Positions 11,499-21,470 of a stretch of 64,000 nucleotides of DNA are shown piece after piece. The position numbers and the translations under genes were made by a program. Every line of letters starts with the position of its first letter. The stretch's first letter is position 1. A model generated the notes under the pieces. It did not search any database. It was not told the DNA's origin and saw only the letters and a list, made by a program, of their open reading frames with translations. The stretch is from Acinetobacter seifertii (GTDB taxonomy: Bacteria; Pseudomonadota; Gammaproteobacteria; Pseudomonadales; Moraxellaceae), in assembly GCF_000368065.1 (NCBI RefSeq), contig NZ_KB851200.1, positions 1,977,204 through 2,041,203 on the forward strand. Direction: 5' to 3'.

Positions 11499-12761
11499 TC
11501 AGGCAGTTTCTACAATTTGTAAGGGTTGATAATAAATTTGGTTACGACCAAGCTGCTTTGCTCGATATAAAGCCTGATCTGCGGCATGAATTAATTCATC
11601 TTGCCCCATTTTTAGCCCACCTGTATATACAGTAAAACCTAGACTAATGGTGACATATTTCGAAACTAAGGAAGCAGCATGTGGAATAGCTTGGCGCTCT
11701 ATCGCTTTATAAATATTTGCTGCCACTGAATAAGCACCCTGTGCCGGTGTTTCAGGTAAAAGTACGACAAACTCTTCACCTCCATAGCGTGCGACAAAGT
11801 CGACATGGCGAATTGAGTTTTTAATTGCAGAAGCAATAGATGAAATAACCTTATCCCCCATCTGATGCCCATAAAAATCGTTATAGTTTTTAAAAAAATC
11901 AATATCAATAAATAAGACAGCTAAAGGACGTTTTTCTTGATTCGCACGGTAATAGTAAAAATCAAACATTTCGTCAAAAGTACGACGGTTTGAAATTTGA
12001 GTTAGCGCATCTTGCTGGCTTAATTGAAGCAATTCAGATGCTTCAATACGTAAAATTTGTTCATTAATTTCAGCAAGCTGATTATTTAAAAAAAGACTGC
12101 GCTCTCTTGAAATAAGCATGGTGCTTATAGAAAAACCCAAAATACAACTACCAAACAAAGCACGCCCAAGTGCAATATAGTCACAGTTCACATTTAATAA
12201 AATGAGTAACACAAAAACCAATATTGCCGCCGATAAGCCAACATAAAGCATATGCAAAGGTTTTATGCCGCTCAAAATAAACCCAAGCATATATAAAAAT
12301 GAAAGAAGCAACATCGACTGATTTTTAAGAGCCATATTTCCAACACTGAGCAACAGCATGGCACTTGTAATAATTGATAAAAAAACAATGCTACAGGCAG
12401 CAAAATAAAAATGCTTAGAGAGTTTTTTAAACCTAGCAAATACCCAAAATACTAAAAGTGCAAATGCAATATTCATTGCACTTAACAAACAGTAGACGAA
12501 ATCTAAAGTTATATAAGGCACCCCGATTACAAAGTAGTCTGTCGGCAACACCAGTAAAATAAAAATGATATAAGTGAGTACGCCACTTGCTAAAAATTTT
12601 GAGATGTTTTGCCGAGTTCGATCGAGGTTTAAAAGCCAGAATTTTTTTTCAAGTTGTTTTGGCAAAGGCATATTGGCATAACGATGGGTATGTAGAGTAA
12701 CCAAATACTCGATTTCTTCTTTAGATTTGAGTAATTGATGTACATTTCCCCTATTTGCCAC
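11499..12761 (-). CDS. Membrane-anchored diguanylate cyclase (GGDEF)
   Basis: A 420-residue protein predicted to make cyclic di-GMP. About six hydrophobic segments occupy residues 55-220, then a GGDEF domain runs to the C-terminus. The active-site motif is RYGGEEF, and the inhibitory-site RxxD (RHVD) is five residues before it, so product inhibition should operate. LFIDIDFFKNYNDFYGHQMGD carries the metal and substrate residues. There is no EAL domain. The start is a GTG at 12761 with a weak ribosome site; the next in-frame ATG is around residue 31 and would be the alternative. Confidence 0.85.
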   Translation of the reverse strand: MANRGNVHQLLKSKEEIEYLVTLHTHRYANMPLPKQLEKKFWLLNLDRTRQNISKFLASGVLTYIIFILLVLPTDYFVIGVPYITLDFVYCLLSAMNIAFALLVFWVFARFKKLSKHFYFAACSIVFLSIITSAMLLLSVGNMALKNQSMLLLSFLYMLGFILSGIKPLHMLYVGLSAAILVFVLLILLNVNCDYIALGRALFGSCILGFSISTMLISRERSLFLNNQLAEINEQILRIEASELLQLSQQDALTQISNRRTFDEMFDFYYYRANQEKRPLAVLFIDIDFFKNYNDFYGHQMGDKVISSIASAIKNSIRHVDFVARYGGEEFVVLLPETPAQGAYSVAANIYKAIERQAIPHAASLVSKYVTISLGFTVYTGGLKMGQDELIHAADQALYRAKQLGRNQIYYQPLQIVETA

Positions 12762-12910
12762 TAGTCGATTCTCACATATTCCGCGTTAACAAAATATAAC
12801 ATTATTTTTTAAAGCTCCCTGCGCTTTATTTTGCCATTTGTCCGTAATTCTCGTTACCATTTTCACACTTTATCGATTATCATTTGTTTTATTTCGAAGT
12901 TTGAACTGCC

Positions 12911-13945
12911 TTGAACTCTATTACCCTGCTCCAGCCAGATGATTGGCATGCACATTTACGTGATGGTTTAGCATTAAAACGTACTGTTCCAGATTTGGCT
13001 AAACAGTTCGCTCGCGCGATTTGTATGCCTAACCTTGTACCGCCTGTAAAAACAGTGGATGAAGCTTTAGCTTATCGTGAACGTATTCTTGCGCATGTTC
13101 CAGAAGGTAATCATTTTGACCCTCGCATGGTGCTTTATTTTACTGATCACACTTCACCAGATGAAGTTCGTAAAATTAAAGAATCAGAACATGTAAATGC
13201 AATTAAACTTTACCCTGCGGGTGCGACTACAAACTCAGACAATGGCGTGAGTGACATTCGTAAGGTTTATGCAGTCATTGAGCAATTAGAAGAGCATCAA
13301 GTGCCGTTATTGCTTCATGGTGAAGTGACTCACAATCATGTAGATATTTTTGATCGTGAAAAACGCTTCCTAGATGAGGTATTATCACCATTATTGAAAC
13401 AGTTCCCGAAACTTAAAGTTGTGCTTGAACACATTACGACAAGTGATGCAGCACACTTTGTTTTAGAACAAGACCGTAATGTTGCAGCAACAATCACTCC
13501 TCAGCATTTATTATTTAACCGCAATGATATGTTGGTTGGTGGTGTTAAACCGCACTTTTACTGCTTACCAATTTTAAAACGTCAAACACATCAAACGACT
13601 TTACTTGAAGTTGCGACAAGCGGTAATCCTAAGTTTTTCTTAGGTACAGATAGTGCCCCTCATGCACAAAACGCAAAAGAGAATGCTTGTGGCTGTGCAG
13701 GCTGCTATAGTGCACCTAATGCAATTGAGCTTTATGCACAAGCTTTTGATCAAGTTGGTAAATTAGAGCGTTTAGAAGGATTTGCAAGCCACTTTGGTGC
13801 AGACTTCTACGGTCTACCACGTAATACTTCTACCATTACTTTGGTTAAAGAAGACAACCTCGTTCCCGAATCTTTTGATTATTTAGATGATCAGAAAATT
13901 ATCCCGCTGCATGCCGGGAAAACGCTGCAATGGAGAAAAGTGTGA
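12911..13945 (+). CDS. pyrC: Dihydroorotase
   Basis: A 344-residue zinc amidohydrolase that cyclises carbamoyl aspartate to dihydroorotate in pyrimidine synthesis. The metal-binding HAHLRDG is at residues 15-21, the lysine of [10 protein letters not shown] would be carboxylated, further ligands lie in LLHGEVT and LEHITT, and the catalytic Asp is in FLGTDSAPH. The start is TTG at 12911: an in-frame TGA lies nine bases upstream and no ATG comes before the conserved region. The rnt gene overlaps its 3' end by 16 bases, implying translational coupling. Confidence 0.94.
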   Translation: MNSITLLQPDDWHAHLRDGLALKRTVPDLAKQFARAICMPNLVPPVKTVDEALAYRERILAHVPEGNHFDPRMVLYFTDHTSPDEVRKIKESEHVNAIKLYPAGATTNSDNGVSDIRKVYAVIEQLEEHQVPLLLHGEVTHNHVDIFDREKRFLDEVLSPLLKQFPKLKVVLEHITTSDAAHFVLEQDRNVAATITPQHLLFNRNDMLVGGVKPHFYCLPILKRQTHQTTLLEVATSGNPKFFLGTDSAPHAQNAKENACGCAGCYSAPNAIELYAQAFDQVGKLERLEGFASHFGADFYGLPRNTSTITLVKEDNLVPESFDYLDDQKIIPLHAGKTLQWRKV

Positions 13946-14592
13946 CACAAGAAAATTCTGTCCCGGTCATTGGCCAACGTTTTCGTGGCTTCTTACCTGT
14001 TGTTGTCGATGTTGAAACGGCAGGTTTTAATGCCCAGACAGATGCATTGCTAGAAATCGCGTGCATTCCAATTGTGTATGATGCTCAGGGACAATTTGTC
14101 CCTGGTCCTGCATTTCATGCACATATTAATCCGTTTGAAGGTGCAAACCTCGATCGCCGTTCGCTCGACTTTATTGGTATTGATCCATTCAATCCAATGC
14201 GTATAGCAATGGCTGAAGACGAGAGAACTGCGCTACGTCGTATTTTTAAATCGGTCAATGAAGTTCGTAAACAACAACATTGTACTCATGCAGTACTTGT
14301 AGGTCATAACGCACATTTTGACCTTGGTTTTTTACAAGCAGCAATTGCACGTACAAGCACGAAAAACCAAAACCCATTTCATAGTTTTTCAGTCATGGAT
14401 ACGGTTACTTTAAGTGCAGTTATGTTTGGACAAACCGTGCTTGCTAAAGCATGTATTCAAGCTGGAATTGAGTTCGATGGTAAAGAAGCACACTCTGCTT
14501 TATACGATACTCAGAAGACTGCTGAACTGTTTTGCTATATTTTGAACAAACTGTCTCCTTACCTACTTGACAGTTTAGTGGCGGCTTCTTAA
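13930..14592 (+). CDS. rnt: Ribonuclease T
   Basis: A 220-residue DEDDh exoribonuclease that trims the 3' ends of tRNAs and other stable RNAs. [21 protein letters not shown] carries the first acidic pair (ExoI), [14 protein letters not shown] is ExoII and [17 protein letters not shown] is ExoIII, all close to E. coli RNase T (215 residues). It starts inside the end of pyrC. A tRNA-Glu gene follows 18 bases after the stop, so the nuclease gene and one of its possible substrates may share a transcript. Confidence 0.93.
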   Translation: MEKSVTQENSVPVIGQRFRGFLPVVVDVETAGFNAQTDALLEIACIPIVYDAQGQFVPGPAFHAHINPFEGANLDRRSLDFIGIDPFNPMRIAMAEDERTALRRIFKSVNEVRKQQHCTHAVLVGHNAHFDLGFLQAAIARTSTKNQNPFHSFSVMDTVTLSAVMFGQTVLAKACIQAGIEFDGKEAHSALYDTQKTAELFCYILNKLSPYLLDSLVAAS

Positions 14593-14610
14593 GATACCGC
14601 CATCCTCAAC

Positions 14611-14686
14611 GTCCCTATCGTCTAGAGGCCTAGGACATCGCCCTTTCACGGCGGTAACCGGGGTTCGAATCCCCGTAGGGACGCCA
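14611..14686 (+). tRNA. tRNA-Glu (anticodon UUC)
   Basis: A 76-nt tRNA with CCA encoded. GTCCCTA pairs with TAGGGAC, the anticodon loop is CTTTCAC (UUC) and the T arm carries GGTTCGAATCC. It lies 18 bases past rnt. Confidence 0.96.
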
Positions 14687-14771
14687 TATTCTTTCTATAA
14701 AGAATCATCGCTTCAAATTATTTTATCTCACTTCAAATTCCATCCATGAGATAAATTTTTTATTTCCAAAA

Positions 14772-15359
14772 TCAAGACTTCAACTTTACTTCATCAATAT
14801 GTTGAGTGGGTTGTATATTTGGATCATCTCTCTCAATGATTATTGCATCAGCAACTAACTTTGTTTTTGTTAAATCTGGTTCTATTGAAACTTGAGCTAA
14901 TGAACTTGATGTAATATTAAAATCACGATGTATTTGTACTAGTTCTGGTGTTCGTTTATAACGTATGACTTTAAAACCTGCTTCGTGAATTAAAGCATCT
15001 CGTTCTGCATCAAACTTTTCTTTCCCTTTGTGGCTAGAATCATCTAACTCAACAATAGCAACGATATTAAATGTTTTATCCAAGACAACAAAATCAGCAA
15101 CTTTTCGATTAAATAAATTACGCGTCGCATATCCTTGCGCTGTCATAAAAGCGCTGAAAGCAACTTGCGCTAAAATAATATGTTCAGGCAAAGCTTCCTT
15201 TAATTTCATAAAAGTGGGTTGTTCATTCATAGTAATGATAGATTTTCCCTTGATGGGGTTACGTTTTGCATTTCTATTTTTGCTTTCCCCTTTCTTTAAA
15301 ATACTTAAAATCGCTAATACCATTATGACCATTAAAAATATGCCAACAATCGCAAACAT
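14772..15359 (-). CDS. DUF2726 membrane-anchored protein, nuclease-like fold
   Basis: A 195-residue protein with one N-terminal transmembrane segment (residues 2-21, FAIVGIFLMVIMVLAILSIL), a basic linker and a DUF2726 domain. VADFVVLDKTFNIVAIVELDDSSH has the acidic residue pattern of restriction-endonuclease-like folds, although the lysine of the D-E-K motif is not obvious. RDALIHEAGFKVIRYKR is the conserved C-terminal helix-strand of the family. The molecular role is not known. It stands alone downstream of the tRNA and reads towards it. Confidence 0.75.
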   Translation of the reverse strand: MFAIVGIFLMVIMVLAILSILKKGESKNRNAKRNPIKGKSIITMNEQPTFMKLKEALPEHIILAQVAFSAFMTAQGYATRNLFNRKVADFVVLDKTFNIVAIVELDDSSHKGKEKFDAERDALIHEAGFKVIRYKRTPELVQIHRDFNITSSSLAQVSIEPDLTKTKLVADAIIIERDDPNIQPTQHIDEVKLKS

Positions 15360-15692
15360 CGAATTTCCCCTAAACTAAATAAGTATAAAAACTATTTTGA
15401 TTTTAAAAATACAATTAAAAACGGCTAGTTATGCCATCTGCTGTGAAACGATTTTATTCTTTTAGCAGGCTAAAACATAATTGTACATATTTGAGACAGC
15501 AGTATAAGGCATGTTAGCAACTTCGGTGATCAAGATCTAATCGGTTTTAAGACCCATAACTTTACCAGCAGTAATTTCTATGCCAATCCTTTCAAAAACA
15601 TTATAAATTTATGATTTATAAATATTTTATTATACTTAAATTCTTTTCTACCCTATACTAAAATTAAATCAAAACTATAATTTGAACATGAC
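15360..15692. other. AT-rich intergenic region
   Basis: Divergent upstream region of the DUF2726 and glutathione S-transferase genes. A TATAAT at 15676-15681 lies 12 bases before the transferase ATG but has no clear -35 partner. No coding frame or structured RNA is seen. Confidence 0.5.
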
Positions 15693-16376
15693 ATGCAAAT
15701 TCGATTATTTCATTTACAAAATTCACGCTCTCAACGCATTATTTGGTTTTTAGAAGAGTTAGGACTCAACTATGAGCTCATCACTAAATATCATTCGGAC
15801 GAAGACGAAAATAATAACTCGCCGCATCAGTTATCAAAATTTCCAACCCTCGAAATTATTGAACACGAGCAATCTTCAATTTTGGCCGAAACCTCAGCAA
15901 TCCTAGATTATTTCTCTTATTTACATCCACAATTGGGGCAGAATAATTTAGGAAATCAGCAACTAAAAAATTTTTATTATTGGAAAAATTATTGTGAGGC
16001 AACATTCATTCCCGATCTGGTACTCAAACAAATCTTTCAACAAATTGCTGAGCGTACGCCTTTTCCAGTACGTTTCATTCCAAAGCTTTTAAAATATGGA
16101 TTCGATCAAGGTTATCTCAATCAATCATTACAACAACACATGAGCATGATCGATAAACATTTAAAGCACCACTTATGGTTTGCTGGAGATCAGTTTACTA
16201 CTGCTGATATTTTGATGTGGTTTCCGTTATTGGCTTGCTCACCAAATTACAGCCAGTTTAAACATATACAACGTTATCTGACCCAAATAGAAAACAGACC
16301 AGCCTTTAAAAATGCTTTAATTAAAGGTCAATGGTCTGCTTCTACTTTTCAAACTTATTGGGCTATTGCTTGGTAA
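15693..16376 (+). CDS. Glutathione S-transferase family protein
   Basis: A 227-residue cytosolic GST. The N-terminal thioredoxin-like domain starts MQIRLFHLQNSRSQRIIWFLEELGLNYEL, with the serine of the SRS motif as the likely glutathione-activating residue. ILAETSAILDYF is the glutathione-binding SNAIL-like segment (the family has E/QS-AI). The helical C-terminal domain contains FTTADILMWFPLLAC, the usual N-capping-box region. The electrophilic substrate is unknown. Its stop is 5 bases from the stop of the convergent OYE-family gene. Confidence 0.85.
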   Translation: MQIRLFHLQNSRSQRIIWFLEELGLNYELITKYHSDEDENNNSPHQLSKFPTLEIIEHEQSSILAETSAILDYFSYLHPQLGQNNLGNQQLKNFYYWKNYCEATFIPDLVLKQIFQQIAERTPFPVRFIPKLLKYGFDQGYLNQSLQQHMSMIDKHLKHHLWFAGDQFTTADILMWFPLLACSPNYSQFKHIQRYLTQIENRPAFKNALIKGQWSASTFQTYWAIAW

Positions 16377-16381
16377 TTTAC

Positions 16382-17626
16382 TTATGCAGACTTACGTGAA
16401 TTCACGCGCCCCTGAACAACAGCCTTAATATTGCCCTTCGCGTAATTTAAAAACACAATTAAAGGCGATAGTTTGGGATTTGGCTTTTTACCCTGCCCAA
16501 TTGCTTTAAATTGTGCTGCGTACCAAATAATTTCCATAATCGCCATTTTATCGACAAAAGGTAAACCTGTTTTAATTGGTTTTACAGCATAGCGAACATC
16601 TTGACCTGCGATTAAACGGTCAGTTAAATCTGTTTCAACAGCAAGTGGACGAGCAATACCAATAAAGTCACATGCCCCACTTGCTAGAGCAGCATTCATG
16701 CCTTCTACTGTACGGAAGCCGCCTGTCACCATAAGTTTACATTTTACATGCTGACGGATTTTTTCAGCGAAGTCTAAGAAGTATGCTTCGCGTGCAATGG
16801 TACTTGCCTTACGTTTATCAGCTTTAGCACCAGCCATTGCTGGTGCTTCGTAAGTTCCACCTGAAATTTCAATTAAGTCAATTCCCGCTTCATCAACTGC
16901 TTTAAATACCGAAATCACATCTTCTTCGCTAATACCACCGCGTTGGAAGTCAGCAGAGTTAAGCTTAACTGAAATAATAAAATTCTCTGAAGTGGCCTCA
17001 CGTACTGCTTTATAGACTTCTAGTAAAAAGCGAGCACGATTTTCAACTGAACCACCCCACTGGTCTGTACGTTTATTGGTTAATGGCGATAAAAACTGGC
17101 TAATTAAATAGCCGTGTGCACCATGTAACTGTACCCCTTCAAAACCTGCTTTCTCACAAATGCTGGCAGCCGTTGCAAAGCGTTTAATAATATCCAAAAT
17201 TTCTTCATGTGTAAGCGCACGTGGAGTGCCAAACATCGTTGCTAAAGCTGGACTAAAAGGAACTGCCGAAGGTGCGACTGTTTCTTTATTTAAGCCTTTA
17301 GGGCACTGACGACCTGGATGAGACAATTGAATAAGCTGTACCATTCCATATTGTTTCCCGACCGCTGCCCATTCTTTTAAACGCTCTAGGTCACGCTCAG
17401 TTTCAACCACCACCACGCCTGGTTCGTTTTTGGCTTCGAAATTGACCATCACATTACCAGTAATCGCACAGCCTAAACCACCTTTAGCCCATGCACCGTA
17501 CAGGCCTAAATGTAAGTCATTTGGCTGCCCCTCATAGTTTGCAAGTGCCTCACTCATTGCACCTTTAATAATTCGGTTTTTAAATGTGGTATTTCGAATC
17601 GTGATTGGTTGTGCAATCTGGCTCAT
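16382..17626 (-). CDS. NADH:flavin oxidoreductase, Old Yellow Enzyme family
   Basis: A 414-residue single-barrel flavoenzyme. FKNRIIKGAMSEALANYEGQPND, IQLSHPGRQ, GVQLHGAHGYLISQFLSPLTNKRTDQWGGSVENRARFLLEV and FIGIARPLA are OYE/dienoyl-CoA-reductase-like motifs for FMN binding and catalysis. Unlike fadH in this window it lacks the 4Fe-4S cysteines and pyridine-nucleotide domains, so it is an ene-reductase of unknown substrate. AGAGG lies 6 bases before the ATG. It could be co-oriented with yejABEF, but a 185-base gap suggests its own promoter. Confidence 0.88.
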   Translation of the reverse strand: MSQIAQPITIRNTTFKNRIIKGAMSEALANYEGQPNDLHLGLYGAWAKGGLGCAITGNVMVNFEAKNEPGVVVVETERDLERLKEWAAVGKQYGMVQLIQLSHPGRQCPKGLNKETVAPSAVPFSPALATMFGTPRALTHEEILDIIKRFATAASICEKAGFEGVQLHGAHGYLISQFLSPLTNKRTDQWGGSVENRARFLLEVYKAVREATSENFIISVKLNSADFQRGGISEEDVISVFKAVDEAGIDLIEISGGTYEAPAMAGAKADKRKASTIAREAYFLDFAEKIRQHVKCKLMVTGGFRTVEGMNAALASGACDFIGIARPLAVETDLTDRLIAGQDVRYAVKPIKTGLPFVDKMAIMEIIWYAAQFKAIGQGKKPNPKLSPLIVFLNYAKGNIKAVVQGRVNSRKSA

Positions 17627-17811
17627 GGTTAACCTCTTTTAATACTTTAGAGCAATTACTCTAATTTAGATGAGTTATAGGTCATGTCAATGGAAAATCG
17701 ATAACTGACAATAGCACATGTCAAATTTAAAAAGTATAGAGAAATGCAACTTTTTGCATTAAAAATTTAAACAATATTTATTATTATAAAACATATACTT
17801 ATTTAAATAAA

Positions 17812-19401
17812 TTAAAGACTCGCCGTAATTAACTGCTTAGTATATTCAGTTTTAGGATCATTAAATAACTGTTCAGTCGGCTGATATTCAACAACTTTTG
17901 CATGTCGCAATACCATCACTTTATGACACAATGCTTTGACCACATTTAAATCATGACTAATAAAAATATAGCTTAGGTGCTCTGTCTGCTGCAAACGTCG
18001 CAATAATTGAATCATGGCTTTTTGCGTGGTTCGATCTAAGGCGGATGTTGGCTCATCTAAAATTAAAAGTTTAGGTTGAACCACTAAAGCTCGCGCTAGA
18101 GCAACGCGCTGACGTTGTCCACCAGAAAGTTCATGTGGATAGCGATGTTGAAAGTCTTCAGCCAACTCAACTTTTACCAAGACTGATTCAACTTGCTGTT
18201 TGATCTCATTATCAGCTACAGCTTTCACTTTTAAGCCTTCAGCAATAATCTGCCCTACTGTCATACGTGGGTTTAAACTACCAAATGGGTCTTGGAAAAC
18301 AATTTGTAAGTCTGACCTAATCTTACGCAAAGCTTTTTGTTCTAAGTGGTTTATGTCTTGCCCTAAAAAGATAATTTGCCCATCACTTTTGAGTAATCGA
18401 ACCAGCGCTAAAGCCAATGAGGTTTTACCTGAACCACTTTCACCTACAACACCTAACGCTTCGCCTTGAGTAAGCTCAAAAGTTATATTTTCAATAGCAG
18501 TGGTATAACTTTGAATTCGGTTAAAGATACCACTCCGAATTGGGTATTTAACATTGAGTTGTTGAACAGATAAAATTTTATGACTGGAGGAAAGTGGCTG
18601 AGCAAAACCAAGATTAAGATCTAACAATTGCTCAGTATAAATTGATGCAGGATTTTTAAAGATCTGTTCAAGCTGACCTTGCTCTACAACCTGCCCCTTG
18701 TGTAATACAATGAGTTCATTGGCATAACGGCGCACCAAATTTAAATCATGGCTAATTAAAATCAGCGCCATGCCATATTTGTTTTGCAAAGATTTTAATA
18801 ATTCTAAAATTTGCGTCTGTAAAATGACATCAAGCGCGGTAGTTGGTTCATCTGCAATTAAAATTTTAGGTTGAAGTGCAAGTGCAGCCGCAATCATGAT
18901 CCTTTGCTTTTGACCACCAGAAAGCTCATGCGGATAACGCTTTAAAATGTGCTCAGGATTAGCGATTCCTACATCTTTTAATAATTGAATCACTTGCGGC
19001 TGAGCTTTCGATTTTGACCAACCTTGTAAAATAAAATTTTCACCAACAATTTTTTCAACCCGGTGTAATGGGTTTAAAGCCGTAGAAGGCTCCTGAAAAA
19101 TCATGGCAATATGATGGCCACGTAAATAAGTTCTAGTCTTTTCGTCTATTTCTAAAATATTTTTTGAATCAATAATAATACGACCAGATGTTTTTAATTT
19201 TTCTGGTAATAACCCCATCATCGTCAAACAGCTTATTGTTTTACCTGAACCACTTTCACCTACAATTGCAAGCGTATCACCAGCTCGTAAGTGTAAATTG
19301 AGGGCCTCCAATAAAGTCTGATCTTGCGTAGAGATTGAAAGGTTTTCTATTTTTAGCAAGGTAGCATCTTCACTTAAGTTATTTTCTTGGGTCAAATGCA
19401 T
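17812..19401 (-). CDS. yejF: ABC transporter, duplicated ATP-binding protein YejF
   Basis: A 529-residue protein with two complete ABC ATPase domains, exactly the length of E. coli YejF as I recall. Walker A motifs are GESGSGKT in both halves, signature motifs LSGGQKQR and LSGGQRQR, Walker B ILIADEPTTALD and LLILDEPTSALD. It powers the YejABE peptide importer. The ATG at 19401 is chosen because GGGGAGG precedes it; an upstream TTG at 19419 has no such support. The start overlaps the end of yejE by 23 bases, so translation is probably coupled. Confidence 0.93.
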   Translation of the reverse strand: MHLTQENNLSEDATLLKIENLSISTQDQTLLEALNLHLRAGDTLAIVGESGSGKTISCLTMMGLLPEKLKTSGRIIIDSKNILEIDEKTRTYLRGHHIAMIFQEPSTALNPLHRVEKIVGENFILQGWSKSKAQPQVIQLLKDVGIANPEHILKRYPHELSGGQKQRIMIAAALALQPKILIADEPTTALDVILQTQILELLKSLQNKYGMALILISHDLNLVRRYANELIVLHKGQVVEQGQLEQIFKNPASIYTEQLLDLNLGFAQPLSSSHKILSVQQLNVKYPIRSGIFNRIQSYTTAIENITFELTQGEALGVVGESGSGKTSLALALVRLLKSDGQIIFLGQDINHLEQKALRKIRSDLQIVFQDPFGSLNPRMTVGQIIAEGLKVKAVADNEIKQQVESVLVKVELAEDFQHRYPHELSGGQRQRVALARALVVQPKLLILDEPTSALDRTTQKAMIQLLRRLQQTEHLSYIFISHDLNVVKALCHKVMVLRHAKVVEYQPTEQLFNDPKTEYTKQLITASL

Positions 19402-20389
19402 CGCGTGCAGCCTCCCCAATATAAATTAATAATGACAACACAAAACCAAGGCTAAAAAATCCTGATAAAGCCAACCAAGGTGCATCTAAGTTATTTTTAC
19501 CTTGCAACAACAATTCCCCTAAAGAGGCCGCATCTGGCGGTAAGCCATAGCCCAAGAAATCGAGTGCGGTTAAAGCAATAATATTGGTGGTCAGAATAAA
19601 AGGTAATTGCGATAGGCTAGAACTTATGGCATTTGGCAAAATGTGCTTAAAAATAATTCCGCGATCATTTACACCTAAAGCTTGAGCCGCACGGACATAG
19701 TCAAGTTGACGCGCTTTTAGAAATTCAGCACGTACAATTCCCACAAGCACAGTCCAGCTAAAGAACAACATAATAAAAAATAGCCAATATACATTTGGGG
19801 TAAACATACTGACCAAAATCATGACCATAAACAGCATAGGTAAACCATTCCAGACTTCTACTAGTCGTTGTCCTAGCAAATCGACCCAACCACCATAGTA
19901 GCCTTGTATAGCCCCCACAAAAATGCCTAGTAGTGTTGCACAACTTGTTAAAGCTAAACCAAAAAGTAATGAAACTCTAAGTCCATAAAGAATACGTGCC
20001 AGTACGTCTCGCCCTTGGTCATCTGTTCCTAACCAATTCTGTTTAGAAGGTGGCGATGGCACAGGTACAGCTAAGTCTAAATTAGGTGTCTGATAAGAAA
20101 ATTGAATGAGCGGCCAAATCGCCCAACCTTTATGATTAATAAGCTCTTGTACAGCAGGGTCTTTATAATCTGCTTCTGTTTCAAATACGCCACCAAAAGT
20201 GGTTTCGGGATATACCTTAAAAACAGGCAAATAATAAGCGTCCTCATATTTCACTAGCAATGGTTTATCGTTAGCAATGAGTTCAGCAGCCAATGAAATC
20301 ACTAAAATGAGGCTAAACAAGATAAAGCTTGCCCACCCTAATTTATGTTGCCTAAAATTTTGCAGTCGTGATCGCACAATAAAAGACAC
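19379..20389 (-). CDS. yejE: ABC transporter permease YejE
   Basis: A 336-residue inner-membrane permease of the Dpp/Opp type. About six hydrophobic segments are visible, and the ATPase-docking EAA-like loop is DYVRAAQALGVNDRGIIFKHILPNA. WLGTDDQGRDVLARILYGLRVSL is the conserved block of this permease class. The start is GTG at 20389, in a TAGTG overlap with the stop of yejB, so both permeases are made by coupled translation. Confidence 0.92.
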   Translation of the reverse strand: MSFIVRSRLQNFRQHKLGWASFILFSLILVISLAAELIANDKPLLVKYEDAYYLPVFKVYPETTFGGVFETEADYKDPAVQELINHKGWAIWPLIQFSYQTPNLDLAVPVPSPPSKQNWLGTDDQGRDVLARILYGLRVSLLFGLALTSCATLLGIFVGAIQGYYGGWVDLLGQRLVEVWNGLPMLFMVMILVSMFTPNVYWLFFIMLFFSWTVLVGIVRAEFLKARQLDYVRAAQALGVNDRGIIFKHILPNAISSSLSQLPFILTTNIIALTALDFLGYGLPPDAASLGELLLQGKNNLDAPWLALSGFFSLGFVLSLLIYIGEAARDAFDPRK

Positions 20390-21441
20390 TATTTGCCTCC
20401 TTGTGCATCAAAGTGAATACGCGGATCAATCCATTGATACAGCACATCGCAAATAAGTCGTAAAAGCAGACTAAACAGCGTGAAGAAAAACAATACGCCA
20501 AAAATAACTGGATAGTCTCGCTGAACAATGGCTTCAAAGCCTAATAAACCGACACCATCTAGATGAAAAATAATTTCAATAAAAAGATTTCCCACAAAGA
20601 AAATGCCTGCTAAAGCCTCTGGCAATCCAGCAAGAACCACTAAAATGGCATTACGAAATACATGTTTATATAAAACTTGCTGGCTATTTAAACCTTTTGC
20701 ATAAGCTGCCAAGACATAAGGTTTATTAAGCTCTTCTAAAAATGAATATTTGGTTAAATAGGTTAGACTCGCAAAACCACCCAACACCATGGTAATAAGC
20801 GGCAACGTCATGTGCCATAAGTAGTCCGTAATTTTTCCGAAAAAACTCAATTGATGAAAGTTATCTGATACTAGGTTTTGCAATGGAAACCAGTGAAAAT
20901 ATGACCCACCCGCAAAAAAGACAATAAGTAATATAGCAAATACAAAACTTGGCACCGCATAACCCACTACGAGTAACAATGAAGTTGAGCGGTCAAACCA
21001 AGAACTTTGTTGCTTCCCTTTTTTAATTCCAAGTGGAATTGAAATAAGATAAATTAGCAAAGTGCTCCATAGCCCAATCGAGATCGACACAGGCATTTTT
21101 TCCCAAAGCAACTCAACTACTGGTTTATCTTTAAAAAAGCTTTGTCCAAAGTCTAGAGTTAAATAACCTTTTAACATCAACAAGAAACGTTCTACTGGAG
21201 GATGGTCAAAACCGTATTGTGCTTTAATTTGCTCTACCATTTCGGGGCTTAATCCTTTAGCACCTTGATAGTACATTTCAGTACCTAATATCCGCCCTGC
21301 TCCTACGCCACTTTCTACCTCATGGATTGCTTGTTCTACAGGTCCACCCGGCGCAATTTGCACGACCACAAAGTTGATCAATAAAATAATGAACAACGTT
21401 GGAATCATTAAAAGAAGTCGCTTCAGAATATATGAACCCAT
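20389..21441 (-). CDS. yejB: ABC transporter permease YejB
   Basis: A 350-residue partner permease with an N-terminal membrane anchor (YILKRLLLMIPTLFIILLINFVVVQIAPGGPVEQ) and the usual 5-6 further segments. The docking loop reads KPYVLAAYAKGLNSQQVLYKHVFRNA. The extra stretch around residues 40-75 with GAGRILGTEMYYQGAKGLSPE is typical of YejB rather than DppB. It follows yejA by 29 bases and overlaps yejE by one base. E. coli YejB is slightly longer (364 residues). Confidence 0.92.
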   Translation of the reverse strand: MGSYILKRLLLMIPTLFIILLINFVVVQIAPGGPVEQAIHEVESGVGAGRILGTEMYYQGAKGLSPEMVEQIKAQYGFDHPPVERFLLMLKGYLTLDFGQSFFKDKPVVELLWEKMPVSISIGLWSTLLIYLISIPLGIKKGKQQSSWFDRSTSLLLVVGYAVPSFVFAILLIVFFAGGSYFHWFPLQNLVSDNFHQLSFFGKITDYLWHMTLPLITMVLGGFASLTYLTKYSFLEELNKPYVLAAYAKGLNSQQVLYKHVFRNAILVVLAGLPEALAGIFFVGNLFIEIIFHLDGVGLLGFEAIVQRDYPVIFGVLFFFTLFSLLLRLICDVLYQWIDPRIHFDAQGGK

Positions 21442-21470
21442 ATAACAGGATTTCCTTTAGGTACGTGCTT

